A stretch of DNA of 64,000 nt from Rhizobium sp. SL42 (GTDB lineage Bacteria > Pseudomonadota > Alphaproteobacteria > Rhizobiales > Rhizobiaceae). The number at the start of each line of letters is the position of its first letter. Positions within the stretch are counted from its first letter, which is position 1. The position numbers were made by a program, and so were the translations under genes. The DNA lies in contig NZ_CP063397.1 in assembly GCF_021729845.1 (NCBI RefSeq), forward strand, positions 3,672,001-3,736,000. The letters are read 5' to 3'. Below, piece by piece: positions 17,379 to 27,155 of the stretch. Below the pieces are notes generated by a model that was given only the letters and a program-made list of their open reading frames with translations, was not told the DNA's origin and searched no databases.

Positions 17379-17685
17379 GTCGCCGCAGGAAAGGAATTGC
17401 TCATGCAACCCGCAAGCGCATCCGCAATGAGCGAGTGCTGATTTTTTATGCAACCAAACAATGAAGGCGATCGAAAAAGGCGTAATATATCAGCGATTTG
17501 GTCTCGACGCCCGTCAGTTATCGAACATAACAAAAGCACCTAAAGGTTGACTAACAACATTTGTAAAATTTGACGAATTGCATCTAACGCATTGTATTCA
17601 ATTGAGATTTCGTATCGATGATTTCTTATATTAACTGACATTTAAATATTGATGCCTAAATTTAAGGCCAACAAAGGAGACGATC
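17379..17685. other. A/T-rich intergenic region upstream of the Cache-like gene
   Basis: About 300 bases without a credible gene and clearly more A/T-rich than the rest of the window. It contains a candidate promoter at 17570-17598 and an AAAGGAGA ribosome site just before 17686. I see no RNA gene, transposon remnant or repeat in it. Confidence 0.6.
17570..17598 (+). promoter_or_regulatory. Candidate promoter of the secreted Cache-like gene
   Basis: TTGACG at 17570-17575 and TGTATT at 17593-17598 are spaced by 17 bases. The transcript would have a leader of about 80 bases. Confidence 0.4.
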
Positions 17686-18294
17686 ATGGCATTTTCTAGA
17701 TCCACGTTGGCCGCTGCAGCTTTGATGTTGTCGGCCGCCTCAACAGTCGCCGAACCGGCCAAACCTGATGTTCAAAAGATGATTACGCCGGCCGTGATCG
17801 AAGAGATGCGCCAGTGGATCGACACCGAAATCGTGCGGGTCTCCGTCGGCGCACAGAATGCCGCCAAGAGCGACCTGGCGCAGGAAAAGATCGACGAGCT
17901 CGACAAGATGTGGCGCGCCGAACAGGAGGCTGCCGACAAGCCGCTGATCGCAGCCACCTTGTCCAACCCTTTGTCTGTCTATCTCGCTCGCATGCAGGGT
18001 CGGTCGCTCGGTCTCTATGCCGAGATCTTCATCATGGATCAAAATGGCCTGAATGTCGGCCAGAGTTCGATCACCAGCGATTTCTGGCAGGGTGACGAGG
18101 ACAAGTTCCAGAAGACCTACGACGTCGCCGATGACGCGCTCTTCATCGACGAGGCGGAATGGGACGACGAAGCCAAGATCTGGCGCAGCCAGGTCAGTTT
18201 TACGCTGACCGATACGAACAAGGCGAAGATCGGCGCGGTCACCGTTGAGGTCAATCTCACGGAACTGCAGCGCCGCCAGTCACCGGCCACGTAA
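17686..18294 (+). CDS. Secreted protein resembling a stand-alone Cache sensor domain
   Basis: A 202-residue protein with a signal peptide (cleavage near TVAEP) and no later membrane segment, so it should be periplasmic. A helical half precedes a strand-rich half: GLYAEIFIMDQNGLNVGQSS, then TSDFWQGDEDKFQKTYD, and a final GAVTVEVNLTEL. This resembles the ligand-binding half of Cache/PAS-like extracellular sensors, in which a tsdyWqGDE stretch is common. It ends 78 bp before a chemoreceptor gene on the same strand. A role as a diffusible partner of the receptor is inference; no homologue of known function comes to mind. Confidence 0.7.
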   Translation: MAFSRSTLAAAALMLSAASTVAEPAKPDVQKMITPAVIEEMRQWIDTEIVRVSVGAQNAAKSDLAQEKIDELDKMWRAEQEAADKPLIAATLSNPLSVYLARMQGRSLGLYAEIFIMDQNGLNVGQSSITSDFWQGDEDKFQKTYDVADDALFIDEAEWDDEAKIWRSQVSFTLTDTNKAKIGAVTVEVNLTELQRRQSPAT

Positions 18295-18371
18295 CCAGCC
18301 ATATGATGAACGCATGAGGCCGATCACAGCTCCGCTGAAACGGCCACACAATTTTTCACAGGAACGAACCC

Positions 18372-20324
18372 ATGCTGAAGAATATCTCCGTGAGCGCAAA
18401 AGGTTTTGCAGCCTTTGGCATTCTGGCCGTGATCGCGATCGGCGCCTCCGGCGTGATTTACACGCGCGCGACGACCGCCACCGCCCTAGTCGAACACAAT
18501 CAGGATCTCGAACAGCTGCAGGGCGCTGCATCGACATTCATTGACGATGTCACGCAGGCAAACCTTGCCCTGAAGAACTTTCTGCTGACGGGCAACCGTG
18601 ATTTCGTCGCAGAATATGCGGATGTCACGAAACGGCTGGATACGGAAAAGCCTGAACTGGAAAAGCTCTTCGGAATACATTCTGCCGCAGATCTTCCTGC
18701 GCTCACCGAAGCCCTCGCCGTGCTGAATGAATGGCGCACCAGTGTCGTTGACAAGCAGGTCGGCCTGATGCGGGATCCGATGACCGTCGAACTTGCCCGC
18801 GCCCTGGAACTGACCGGTTCCGGCACGAAGTTGCTCGGCGACTTCAACGCCAAGATCCACAAGGCGACAGACTCCGTTCAACAGCAGATCACCGTCGCTT
18901 CCGGAGACCAGAAATCGGCGCTCGGCGCGGTTGAATGGATCAGCCTGTTCGCCGCCGTTACTGTCGCACTCTTTGCCGGCCTGATGAGCTTGCTGAACTT
19001 CCAGCTGGTGTCCAGGCCGCTCGGCAAGCTCGCCGATGCGACAGCGCGCCTCGCCAATGGCGATCTGAACGTCGCGATCGAAAAGGGCGGCAAGGACGAA
19101 ATCGGCAAGATGGCGGAAGCCATGCAGGTCTTCCGCGAGGCTGCGATCGCCAACCATCGTCTGCAGAGCGAAGCCGAACAGAACCGCAAGCAGGCCGAAC
19201 TGGACCGTATCGCCGCCCAGGAGCGCGCAGAAGCGGATGCAGCCGAACGTCTTCGTATCGCAACCTCGGGTCTGGCCCAGGGCCTGAAACGTCTTGCCGC
19301 CGGTGAACTTTCCTTCCAGTTGAACGAAGCCTTCGCCCCGGATTTCGAAACCCTGCGTCACGACTTCAACCAGTCCATCCGGCAGTTGAACACCACGCTG
19401 GGCGGCATTGCCAACAGCGTGGCGACGATCGAAACCGGTACCCGCGAAATAGCATCCGGAACCGACCACTTGTCGAAGCGCACAGAACAGCAGGCAGCAG
19501 CGCTGGAGCAGACCGCGGCAGCCGTCGAGGAAATCACCGCCAATGTGGTGAACTCGACCAAGCGCACGGAAGAGGCTCGCGGCGTCGCCACCCAGGCCAA
19601 TTCTTCGGCGACGGAATCCTCCAAGGTCGTGGCCCATGCCGAAGAAGCCATGCGCAAGATCGAACAGAGCTCACAACAGATCTCCAACATCATCGGCGTG
19701 ATCGATGAAATCGCCTTCCAGACCAACCTGCTGGCGCTCAACGCCGGTGTCGAGGCAGCCCGCGCCGGCGAGGCAGGCAAGGGCTTTGCGGTCGTCGCAC
19801 AGGAAGTGCGCGAACTGGCCCAGCGCTCCGCGAATGCGGCAAAGGAAATCAAGGCGCTCATCCACAACTCGACGACGGAAGTGTCGAGCGGCGTCGACCT
19901 GGTTCGCAAGACCGGCGAAGCACTGCGCACCATCGGCGGCTTCATTGCCGAAATGAACACCCACATGGATGCCATCGCGATTTCCGCGAAGGAACAGTCG
20001 ACCGGTCTTTCTGAGGTCAACCATGCCGTCAACTCGATGGACCAGACCACCCAGCAGAATGCGGCCATGGTCGAGGAATCCAACGCGGCATCCGGCGCCC
20101 TTGCCGGCGAAGCGGCCAAGCTGCGCGAACTGATCTCCCAGTTTGCCATCGACGCCACGGCCTCGGCCCATTCCTCCGGTCTGCGGGAAACCGCACGCGC
20201 CATGGCGCAGCCTGCCCGCACCCCGGCACCGCGCCCTGTTCCGCAGCCGGCCCGGGCCAGCGCACCGATGCCCCGCAGCCATGGCAATGCAGCCATTGCC
20301 CAGGACAGCTGGGAAGAGTTCTGA
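18372..20324 (+). CDS. Methyl-accepting chemotaxis protein with CHASE3-like sensor
   Basis: A 650-residue transmembrane receptor. TM1 is at about 11-32, a periplasmic four-helix region at about 33-185 resembles CHASE3 ([12 protein letters not shown]), and TM2 is at about 190-212. A HAMP domain follows ([20 protein letters not shown]), then a long cytoplasmic coiled coil. Its tip [20 protein letters not shown] is the CheA/CheW contact hairpin. The protein ends in a Pro/Ala-rich flexible tail and SWEEF, a pentapeptide of the xWxxF type that tethers CheR/CheB in other receptors. No che genes are near, so it feeds a chemotaxis array encoded elsewhere. Confidence 0.95.
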   Translation: MLKNISVSAKGFAAFGILAVIAIGASGVIYTRATTATALVEHNQDLEQLQGAASTFIDDVTQANLALKNFLLTGNRDFVAEYADVTKRLDTEKPELEKLFGIHSAADLPALTEALAVLNEWRTSVVDKQVGLMRDPMTVELARALELTGSGTKLLGDFNAKIHKATDSVQQQITVASGDQKSALGAVEWISLFAAVTVALFAGLMSLLNFQLVSRPLGKLADATARLANGDLNVAIEKGGKDEIGKMAEAMQVFREAAIANHRLQSEAEQNRKQAELDRIAAQERAEADAAERLRIATSGLAQGLKRLAAGELSFQLNEAFAPDFETLRHDFNQSIRQLNTTLGGIANSVATIETGTREIASGTDHLSKRTEQQAAALEQTAAAVEEITANVVNSTKRTEEARGVATQANSSATESSKVVAHAEEAMRKIEQSSQQISNIIGVIDEIAFQTNLLALNAGVEAARAGEAGKGFAVVAQEVRELAQRSANAAKEIKALIHNSTTEVSSGVDLVRKTGEALRTIGGFIAEMNTHMDAIAISAKEQSTGLSEVNHAVNSMDQTTQQNAAMVEESNAASGALAGEAAKLRELISQFAIDATASAHSSGLRETARAMAQPARTPAPRPVPQPARASAPMPRSHGNAAIAQDSWEEF

Positions 20325-20356
20325 GTAACGCCATTCGGCAATGACAAGACAATGAT

Positions 20357-20390
20357 CAAGGGCGGCGTGATGCAGATCACGCCGCCTTTC
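20357..20390 (+). terminator. Terminator of the chemoreceptor gene
   Basis: GGCGGCGTGAT pairs with ATCACGCCGCC around a four-base loop, followed by a short TTTCGCATTT tract. Confidence 0.65.
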
Positions 20391-20514
20391 GCATTTATCG
20401 CCGATCCGCCACTTCCACGCCTGTCCAATTCGCTCCGGCTCTTGCAATCAGCAAGTGCTTTCACGATGTTAGGACAGCAGCACAAACGGCGCCGCGCCGT
20501 CTGAGGAGGAAACA

Positions 20515-21534
20515 ATGCTCAATCTTGCCGGTTCGGATATCGTCGTCATTGCCGTGGCGGTGCTCGTCATCCTCGTGCTCTTTGCCGCGATCAAGACCGT
20601 GCCGCAGGGCTATCGCTACACGATCGAACGGTTCGGCCGCTATACCCGCACGCTTGAACCCGGCCTCAACCTGATCATCCCCTTCTTTGATCGCATCGGC
20701 TCGAAGATGAATGTCATGGAACAGGTGCTCGACGTGCCGACCCAGGAAGTCATCACCAAGGACAATGCCTCCGTCTCCGCCGATGCGGTGGCCTTCTATC
20801 AAGTGCTGAACGCCGCTGAAGCCGCCTATCAGGTCGCCAATCTGGAAAATGCCATCCTCAACCTGACCATGACCAATATCCGCTCGGTCATGGGTTCGAT
20901 GGACCTCGACGAGCTGCTCTCCAACCGCGAAGTGATCAACGACCGCCTGCTGCGCGTCGTTGATGATGCCGTCCGCCCCTGGGGCATCAAGGTCACCCGC
21001 GTCGAGATCAAGGACATCCAGCCGCCGGCTGATCTTGTCGATGCCATGGGTCGGCAGATGAAGGCGGAGCGCGAAAAGCGCGCCCAGGTTCTGGAAGCCG
21101 AAGGTTTCCGCAACGCCCAGATCCTCCGTGCGGAAGGCGCAAAGCAGTCCGCCATCCTTGAGGCGGAAGGCCAGCGCGAAGCGGCCTATCGCGAGGCCGA
21201 GGCCCGCGAGCGCCTGGCGGAAGCCGAAGCCAAGGCAACCCGCATGGTGTCAGAGGCGATTGCCGCCGGCGACATCAATGCGATCAACTACTTCGTCGCC
21301 CAGAAATACACCGAGGCCATGACCGCGATCGGCACCGCCTCCAATGCCAAGATCGTTCTGATGCCGATGGAAGCCTCGGCCCTGATCGGCTCGCTTGGCG
21401 GCATTGGCTCAATCGCGAAGGAAGTCTTCGGCGAGCAGCAACGTGCTGCCGTTCCGCAGGTCCCCGCGCGCCCGGCTCAACCCGCGCGCCCCACGCCGCC
21501 CGTCAATCCCTTTGCACCGCCAAGTGGGACCTGA
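20515..21534 (+). CDS. SPFH/Band 7 (stomatin-like, QmcA-type) membrane protein
   Basis: A 339-residue protein with one N-terminal transmembrane helix (about 8-27), an SPFH/Band 7 domain (about 28-190: [24 protein letters not shown], then [15 protein letters not shown]) and a long Ala/Glu-rich coiled coil (about 195-265). It ends in a Pro-rich tail. Stomatin-like proteins oligomerise into membrane cages and scaffold proteases and other membrane proteins. It is followed after three bases by an NfeD-family gene, the classic stomatin-NfeD operon, which supports the call strongly. Confidence 0.94.
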   Translation: MLNLAGSDIVVIAVAVLVILVLFAAIKTVPQGYRYTIERFGRYTRTLEPGLNLIIPFFDRIGSKMNVMEQVLDVPTQEVITKDNASVSADAVAFYQVLNAAEAAYQVANLENAILNLTMTNIRSVMGSMDLDELLSNREVINDRLLRVVDDAVRPWGIKVTRVEIKDIQPPADLVDAMGRQMKAEREKRAQVLEAEGFRNAQILRAEGAKQSAILEAEGQREAAYREAEARERLAEAEAKATRMVSEAIAAGDINAINYFVAQKYTEAMTAIGTASNAKIVLMPMEASALIGSLGGIGSIAKEVFGEQQRAAVPQVPARPAQPARPTPPVNPFAPPSGT

Positions 21535-21537
21535 GCC

Positions 21538-21996
21538 ATGCTGAGCCGCATCGCCATCGAACTTGGTCCGTGGAGCTGGTGGGTGCTCGGCATGATCCTG
21601 CTGACTGCCGAACTCTTCCTGCCCGGCGTCTTTCTGGTCTGGATCGGCCTTGCGGCAATCTTCACCGGTATCCTGTCTCTGCTGTTCTGGGACATGGGCC
21701 TGTGGACCTGGCAGCTACAGTTGTTGGTCTTTGCCGCGGCCGCGATTGCAGCCACCCTTGGAGGCCGCCGACTCTTTGCCCGCAAGGAAGCGCAATCGGA
21801 CGAACCGCTGCTTAACCAGCGCGGTGCGAGCCTAGTCGGCCGTACCGCCGTGCTCATCGACCCCATCGCCGAAGGCCGCGGCCGTATCCGGCTCGATGAT
21901 ACATTCTGGGTCGTCGATGGTCCCGATTTACCCGCCGGCGCACGGGTCGTGGTTGTCAGCAGCAACGGCCGGGATCTGACCGTAAAGCAGGCCTGA
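21538..21996 (+). CDS. NfeD-family protein
   Basis: A 152-residue short NfeD: two or three transmembrane helices in the first 80 residues (GMILLTAELFLPGVFLVWIGLAA and LQLLVFAAAAIAATL), then a C-terminal OB-fold (GRTAVLIDPIAEGRGRIRLDDTFW and later strands). It partners the upstream stomatin-like protein, probably in membrane-domain organisation. It lacks the N-terminal ClpP-like protease of long NfeD proteins. It is convergent with kpsF, with only five bases between the stops. Confidence 0.93.
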   Translation: MLSRIAIELGPWSWWVLGMILLTAELFLPGVFLVWIGLAAIFTGILSLLFWDMGLWTWQLQLLVFAAAAIAATLGGRRLFARKEAQSDEPLLNQRGASLVGRTAVLIDPIAEGRGRIRLDDTFWVVDGPDLPAGARVVVVSSNGRDLTVKQA

Positions 21997-22001
21997 TCTG
22001 C

Positions 22002-22997
22002 TCAAGCCACCCCGATCCGCAGCAGATCGTGGAAATGGATGAGCCCGATCGGGCAATGGCTTTCGTCCACGACAAGCAAAGCCCCGATGCCGTGCTTGTT
22101 GATCATTGCCGCAGCTGTTGACGCAAGCGCTGCTCCATCGATCACCTTGGGATTGCGGGTCATTACGTCATCGACGTTGAGGACCGAGAGGTCCCGCGCC
22201 AGATGACGCGCCATGTCGCCTTCGGTGACGATGCCGCACAGCTTGCCCGACGCATCGACCACCCCGACACAACCAAAACGCTTGTGAGACAGGATCTTGA
22301 CCGCATCCGGCATCGATGTGCCGAGCGAGACCAGTGGAACCCGGTCGCCCGTATGCATGATGTCGCGCACATGGGTCAGGCTCGCCCCGAGTTTGCCACC
22401 CGGGTGAAACGTGCGGAAATCGCTGGGTGAAAAGCCACGGGCCTCAAGCAGGGCAATCGCGATCGCATCACCCATGGCAAGTTGCAGGACGGCGGATGAG
22501 GTCGGCGCCAATCCATGTGGACAGGCTTCCTGAACCTTCGGCATCAGCAGAACTACATCGGCATTGCGTGCAAGCGTTGATTGCTCGCCCGCCGTCATGG
22601 CAATCAGCGGAATGGAAAAGCGCCGCGAGAAATTGACGATGCCCTGCAATTCGGCGGTCTCGCCGCCCCAGGACATGGCAAGAATGGCGTCATCGGCGCC
22701 AATCATGCCGAGATCACCATGATTGGCTTCGGCCGGATGGACAAAGAAGGCCGGTGTTCCGGTGGAAGCAAGGGTCGCGGCAATCTTCGTGCCGATATGG
22801 CCGCTCTTGCCGACACCGGTAACGATGACACGACCGGCGATATCGCCGATCACCTTCACCGCGTTGCAGAACGGCTGGGCCAGCGGTCCGGCCAGAGCCT
22901 CCTCAAGCGCCAGCAGCCCGGCCCGTTCGGTCGAGACAACACGGATGGCCGACTCGATGGCGCCAGCTTCGACAAGATTGACAGCACGTTTGATCAT
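22002..22997 (-). CDS. kpsF: Arabinose-5-phosphate isomerase (KpsF/GutQ family)
   Basis: A 331-residue SIS-domain isomerase with two CBS domains, interconverting ribulose-5-phosphate and arabinose-5-phosphate for Kdo synthesis in lipopolysaccharide or capsule. SIS motifs: VIVTGVGKSGHIGTKIAATLASTGTPAFF, HPAEANHGDLGMI, SWGGET, and TSSAVLQLAMGDAIA. CBS domains fill the last 120 residues. I start at 22997, where GGGGA lies six bases upstream; the longer frame to 23117 reaches into the promoter region of the divergent barrel gene. Paralogues named kdsD do the same reaction. Confidence 0.92.
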   Translation of the reverse strand: MIKRAVNLVEAGAIESAIRVVSTERAGLLALEEALAGPLAQPFCNAVKVIGDIAGRVIVTGVGKSGHIGTKIAATLASTGTPAFFVHPAEANHGDLGMIGADDAILAMSWGGETAELQGIVNFSRRFSIPLIAMTAGEQSTLARNADVVLLMPKVQEACPHGLAPTSSAVLQLAMGDAIAIALLEARGFSPSDFRTFHPGGKLGASLTHVRDIMHTGDRVPLVSLGTSMPDAVKILSHKRFGCVGVVDASGKLCGIVTEGDMARHLARDLSVLNVDDVMTRNPKVIDGAALASTAAAMINKHGIGALLVVDESHCPIGLIHFHDLLRIGVA

Positions 22998-23164
22998 GGC
23001 AGTCCCCATACTGCGTTTGCCCGATCCTGTCCACCGAAGCGCCTGCGCGACAACACGGGGCCGCTTCGAGGGGCCCCATGCCGGGAATGCTCGGGATCGA
23101 AACCAAACATTAACCACCTCGCTTTACGTTTGGGTAAGCATTTCAGATCGCCAGGCATAAATTC

Positions 23165-24709
23165 ATGGGAATCGACAAGAACACGGGACTGCGCGGCGCC
23201 GGCCGCCTCGGCTTGCATGCCGCAGCCGGCCTGCTGGCAACCCATGTCTTTGCCCTGCCCATGCCCGCCTTCGCCCAGCAGGCAACGGCAACCAGGCCAT
23301 CCAGCGCAGCCGCCTCGACGACACAGCAGGCAGCAGCAACCCAGCCTGCCGGCACCGATGATCCCTATGCGACCGGGGAAGATACGCAGAACGCGGACGG
23401 GACCACCACCGGGACCATCCCCGCCGAAGGCACCGTGCCCGCGACACCTTTGGCTGCCCCATTGAGCGATCCCATGCTCGATGCCGATGGCGGCATTGCC
23501 CAGGATCCGGATTTCGGCCGACAGAATCTGCGGGAAACCCGGCTTGACGACCCGACCACCGCCAGGATCCGGCGCGAAGACGACAAGACGCCCGGCATTC
23601 GGCTCGGCACCATGGTGTTGCGTCCGGCCATCAGCCAGAGCATCGGCAGCGAGACCTCCGACGACGGCGCGGGACGCGAAACCCGCATCTTCTCCGAGAC
23701 GGGACTGAAGGGCACGCTGGCGTCCGACTGGTCCCGCCACCAGTTGACCATTGGCGGCGAAGGCTACTGGCAAAACACCATTTCCGGCAACACCGAAGAC
23801 AAGCCTCGCGCCAATATCAATGCAGACCTTCGGCTGGATCTCGCCGATGACACCATTGCCAACATCACCAGCGCCTATAACTACAGCCGCGAAGACACCG
23901 ATGATCCGAACGCCGTTGCCGGCGCCAGCGCGCAATCGGCGGTCAACCAGTTCGATGGCGGCCTCTCGATCGAACGGGATCTCGGCCTGTTGCGCGGCTC
24001 GATTGCCGGGGACATCACACGCTGGCAATATTCCGACGTCAAGCTGTCGGATGGTTCGACCCTGTCGCGAAGCGATCGCGATCGCATGCGCTCGACCATC
24101 AGTGCCCGCGTCGGCTACGAACTCTCCCCTGCCCTGACGCCTTTCGTCGAGGGAACGCTCGGCCGCATTTCCTATGATGACACCACCGACGCCAATGGCT
24201 ACGAGCGCTCGGCGGATGTCTATGCCGCCAAGGTCGGTGTGGCCGTCGATCTCGGCGAGAAGCTGCGTGGCGAATTGGGCGTCGGCCATGAGCGGCAACG
24301 TTATGACGACAGCCGGTTGGCGGAATTGTCGGCCCTCACGGTGGACGGCAACCTCTACTGGTCGCCGCAGGAAGGCACCGATATCGACCTCGCGGTCGAG
24401 ACCTATGTCGATCCATCGACCACCGCAGGCGTTAATGGAGCAAGGGTTCACCGGCTGACGGCCAAGCTCGAGCATGATCTGCGCAGCAATCTGGTGGCAC
24501 GCCTGTCATCCGGCCTGACGCTGACGAATTATGATGGTTTGGGAGAAACGGGCAACAGCACCGGCTATCTTGCGGGCGCCGGCCTGACCTGGAGCATCAA
24601 TCGCTACCTGGATGCCACGGCCGACCTGAACTACGAGCGGACCGACTACAAATACGGCGGCGAGAGCAGCGACCTGACCGCCCTTGTCGGACTGACCGCC
24701 AAGCGTTGA
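23165..24709 (+). CDS. Outer-membrane beta-barrel protein
   Basis: A 514-residue exported protein: signal peptide ending PAFAQ, a Thr/Ala/Pro-rich linker to about residue 100, then alternating amphipathic strands through to the C-terminus (for example IRLGTMVLRPAISQSIG, ATADLNYERTDYKYGG, and a final TALVGLTAKR). This matches the outer-membrane beta-barrel family common in Rhizobiales, remotely related to barrels in polysaccharide export loci. The start has only a weak ribosome site. It is divergent from kpsF (168 bp) and convergent with galU, so a link to surface polysaccharides is plausible but inferred. Confidence 0.8.
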   Translation: MGIDKNTGLRGAGRLGLHAAAGLLATHVFALPMPAFAQQATATRPSSAAASTTQQAAATQPAGTDDPYATGEDTQNADGTTTGTIPAEGTVPATPLAAPLSDPMLDADGGIAQDPDFGRQNLRETRLDDPTTARIRREDDKTPGIRLGTMVLRPAISQSIGSETSDDGAGRETRIFSETGLKGTLASDWSRHQLTIGGEGYWQNTISGNTEDKPRANINADLRLDLADDTIANITSAYNYSREDTDDPNAVAGASAQSAVNQFDGGLSIERDLGLLRGSIAGDITRWQYSDVKLSDGSTLSRSDRDRMRSTISARVGYELSPALTPFVEGTLGRISYDDTTDANGYERSADVYAAKVGVAVDLGEKLRGELGVGHERQRYDDSRLAELSALTVDGNLYWSPQEGTDIDLAVETYVDPSTTAGVNGARVHRLTAKLEHDLRSNLVARLSSGLTLTNYDGLGETGNSTGYLAGAGLTWSINRYLDATADLNYERTDYKYGGESSDLTALVGLTAKR

Positions 24710-24734
24710 GCCTGGCGGCCAGAGAATCGGACGT

Positions 24735-25622
24735 TTATTTCAACGCAGCCAGAAGCGCCTTGAGCTGCTCCTCGATCGCCGGACGGATGTCGGGACGCTC
24801 GATGGCAAACGATACGTTGGCCAGTATGAAACCGTCCTTGGCACCACAGTCGAAGGTCTGGCCCTTGAAGTGATAGCCGGAAAAAGACTGGTCCTTGGCA
24901 AGCTTCAGCATGCCGTCGGTCAGCTGGATTTCATTGCCGGCGCCACGTTCCTGCGTCGACAGAATATCGAAGATCTCAGGCTGGAGGATATAGCGGCCGT
25001 TGATGAAGAAATTGGAGGGCGCCGTGCCCTTGGCCGGCTTCTCGACCATTTCGGTGATTTTGAAGCCGCCCTCCAGCGCCTCGCCGACACCAACGATACC
25101 GTATTTATGCGCCTGATCGGGTGTGCATTCCTCGACGGCCACAATATTGCCGCCGGTCTTCTCGTAGAGTTCAACCATGCCCTTCAGGCAGGCCTTCTCG
25201 CCACGCATGATCATGTCAGGAAGCAACAATGCAAACGGCTCGTGACCGACGATATCGCGGGCGCACCAGACGGCGTGGCCAAGACCGAGCGGCTCCTGCT
25301 GACGGGTGAAACTCGTCTGGCCGGCGGTCAGCTGAAGGGAATCGAGCAGCGAAAGCTCGGCGTTTTTGTTACGCGACTTCAACGTCTGCTCAAGCTCGAA
25401 CTGGATGTCGAAATAGTCTTCGATGACCGCCTTGCCCCGCCCGGTGACGAAGACGAAATGCTCGATGCCCGCTTCGATGGCCTCGTCGACCACGTACTGG
25501 ATGACCGGCTTGTCGACGACCGTCAGCATTTCCTTCGGCACGGCCTTGGTGGCGGGAAGAAAGCGAGTGCCGAGACCGGCGACGGGGAAAACTGCTTTGC
25601 GGAGCTTATTCGGTTGAACCAC
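24735..25622 (-). CDS. galU: UTP-glucose-1-phosphate uridylyltransferase
   Basis: A 295-residue nucleotidyltransferase making UDP-glucose for exopolysaccharide, LPS and cyclic glucans. It has the GalU signature [23 protein letters not shown] in its first 35 residues, [21 protein letters not shown] and MVEKP. The start codon is GTG at 25620-25622 with a perfect AGGAGG five bases upstream; no in-frame ATG fits. UDP-glucose links it to the glucose-1-phosphate chemistry of the glg/pgm operon at the other end of the window. Confidence 0.96.
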   Translation of the reverse strand: MVQPNKLRKAVFPVAGLGTRFLPATKAVPKEMLTVVDKPVIQYVVDEAIEAGIEHFVFVTGRGKAVIEDYFDIQFELEQTLKSRNKNAELSLLDSLQLTAGQTSFTRQQEPLGLGHAVWCARDIVGHEPFALLLPDMIMRGEKACLKGMVELYEKTGGNIVAVEECTPDQAHKYGIVGVGEALEGGFKITEMVEKPAKGTAPSNFFINGRYILQPEIFDILSTQERGAGNEIQLTDGMLKLAKDQSFSGYHFKGQTFDCGAKDGFILANVSFAIERPDIRPAIEEQLKALLAALK

Positions 25623-25824
25623 ACATTCCTCCTGGAGGATCTAATCGATTAACGTCGTCACGGCACGGGGCCTTCACTAGTATACATTTGCAGTGAATTC
25701 GCAAAGATGATGCGAGAGCAAACCGCGCATGGTAAAGAGTTTGTTGACGCAATAGCATTAACCTAGGGTGAACAGCATTTGTTCCAGCTGTCGAACGAAC
25801 CGTAGAACGAACGGGGAGATGCCC

Positions 25825-27036
25825 ATGAACCGACACCATCCCAGCCTTCTCGGCGCAATTGTCCTGACTATAGCCACCAGCATGATGCCGGTGCAGGCTC
25901 AGGCAGACGCCGGATTCCAGAAGTGGATCAATGGCTTCTACAGCACGGCCGCAAAAAGTGGCATCACCGAGCGCACGTATCGCCAGGCCTTTGCCGGCGT
26001 GACCGCTCCGGATGAATTTGTCTTGGAAAAAGCCGCCTACCAGCCCGAATTCAAGTCGCAGATCTGGGATTACCTGGATAGCCGCGTCAATCCCTATACC
26101 GTTAAGGTCGGTCAGGAAATGATCGCCAAACACGGCCGCACGCTGGCGGCCCTGGAAAAGCACTTCGGCGTCGACAAGCATATCATCGTCGCCATCTGGT
26201 CGATGGAATCGAACTACGGTGCCGCCCTTGAGCGCCCTGACCGCCTGCACAACGTCCCGCGCTCGCTGGCAACCCTTGCCTATGCCGACAAGAAACGCGC
26301 CAAATATGCCCGCACTCAGCTCATCGCGGCCCTGAAGATGTTGCAGAACGGCGACGTCAGCAACAAGAACCTGATGGGTTCCTGGGCCGGCGCCATGGGC
26401 CATACCCAGTTCATTCCGTCCAGCTATCTGCTGTATGGCGTCGATGCCGATGGCAATGGCGAAAAGGACATCTGGCACTCCATCCCAGATGCGCTGGCCA
26501 CCGCCGCGAACCTGCTTGCGAAGAACAACTGGCAGACCGGCAAGACCTGGGGCTATGAGACCGTGGTGCCGAAGGGCGGCAGCACCTATGCCGGCCAGAC
26601 GAAAACGCTGGCCCAGTGGCAGGCCCTGGGTTTTGTCCGGCCAACTGGCAAGGGCTTCAAGAATGGCGCAGAGCGCGCAGAATTGAAGCTGCTCGGCGGC
26701 GCCAACGGGCCCGGCTTCCTGATGACCAAGAATTACTTCGTCCTCAAGCGCTACAATGCCGCCGACAGCTATGCGCTCGGCGTCGGTCTGCTGGCTGACG
26801 AACTGGCCGGTTATGGCGGCATGAAGCAAAGCTGGCCGCGCCCGCAGGGCACGCTCGACATCAAGGAAAAGTTCGAGCTTCAGACCCGGATGCAGGCGCT
26901 CGGCTACTACGATGGCAAGATCGACGGCAATTTCGGCTCCGGTTCGAAAGCCGCGATCTCCGCCATCCAGGGACGTCTCGGCATGTCCGTCGATGGCCAG
27001 CCATCGCGTCCGCTTCTGGACGCCTTGAGAAACTGA
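25825..27036 (+). CDS. Lytic murein transglycosylase (MltB type) with peptidoglycan-binding domain
   Basis: A 403-residue exported enzyme: signal peptide ending VQAQA, an MltB-like SLT domain with the catalytic glutamate E128 in SMESNYG, GSWAGAMGHTQFIPSSY, and a C-terminal PG_binding_1 domain (LQTRMQALGYYDGKIDGNFG) in the last ~60 residues. It cleaves glycan strands to 1,6-anhydro-muropeptides. I start at 25825 (GGGGAG at 25813-25818, six bases away). An ATG two codons earlier is nearly as good. No lipobox, so soluble in the periplasm rather than lipid-anchored like E. coli MltB. Confidence 0.94.
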   Translation: MNRHHPSLLGAIVLTIATSMMPVQAQADAGFQKWINGFYSTAAKSGITERTYRQAFAGVTAPDEFVLEKAAYQPEFKSQIWDYLDSRVNPYTVKVGQEMIAKHGRTLAALEKHFGVDKHIIVAIWSMESNYGAALERPDRLHNVPRSLATLAYADKKRAKYARTQLIAALKMLQNGDVSNKNLMGSWAGAMGHTQFIPSSYLLYGVDADGNGEKDIWHSIPDALATAANLLAKNNWQTGKTWGYETVVPKGGSTYAGQTKTLAQWQALGFVRPTGKGFKNGAERAELKLLGGANGPGFLMTKNYFVLKRYNAADSYALGVGLLADELAGYGGMKQSWPRPQGTLDIKEKFELQTRMQALGYYDGKIDGNFGSGSKAAISAIQGRLGMSVDGQPSRPLLDALRN

Positions 27037-27060
27037 TCCGAGGGCGGCCAGACCCGCCGT

Positions 27061-27091
27061 TGACTTGGTCACTGACTTGGCCATTGACTTG
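27061..27091. repeat. 12-bp tandem repeat, about 2.6 copies
   Basis: TGACTTG recurs at 27061, 27073 and 27085 with a strict 12-base period; the first two units (TGACTTGGtCAc and TGACTTGGcCAt) differ at two positions. It lies between the transglycosylase stop and the SGNH-like gene. Could be a protein-binding array or a chance expansion. Confidence 0.6.
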
Positions 27092-27093
27092 AA

Positions 27094-27129
27094 AAGCCGC
27101 GCGATCCACATACGGTCATCGCGCGGCTT
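27094..27129. terminator. Hairpin terminator downstream of the transglycosylase gene
   Basis: An 11-base-pair stem, AGCCGCGCGAT with ATCGCGCGGCT, and a 12-base loop. The plus-strand T tract is short; on the minus strand it would be followed by TTTTC. Confidence 0.5.
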
Positions 27130-27155
27130 ATAGTCCGCATATCAAGGCGAGTGAC

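Noticed and set aside
22581..23465. 294-codon plus-strand frame over the kpsF start region
   Set aside because: It lies antisense to kpsF and then in the wrong frame of the barrel gene; composition is non-coding.
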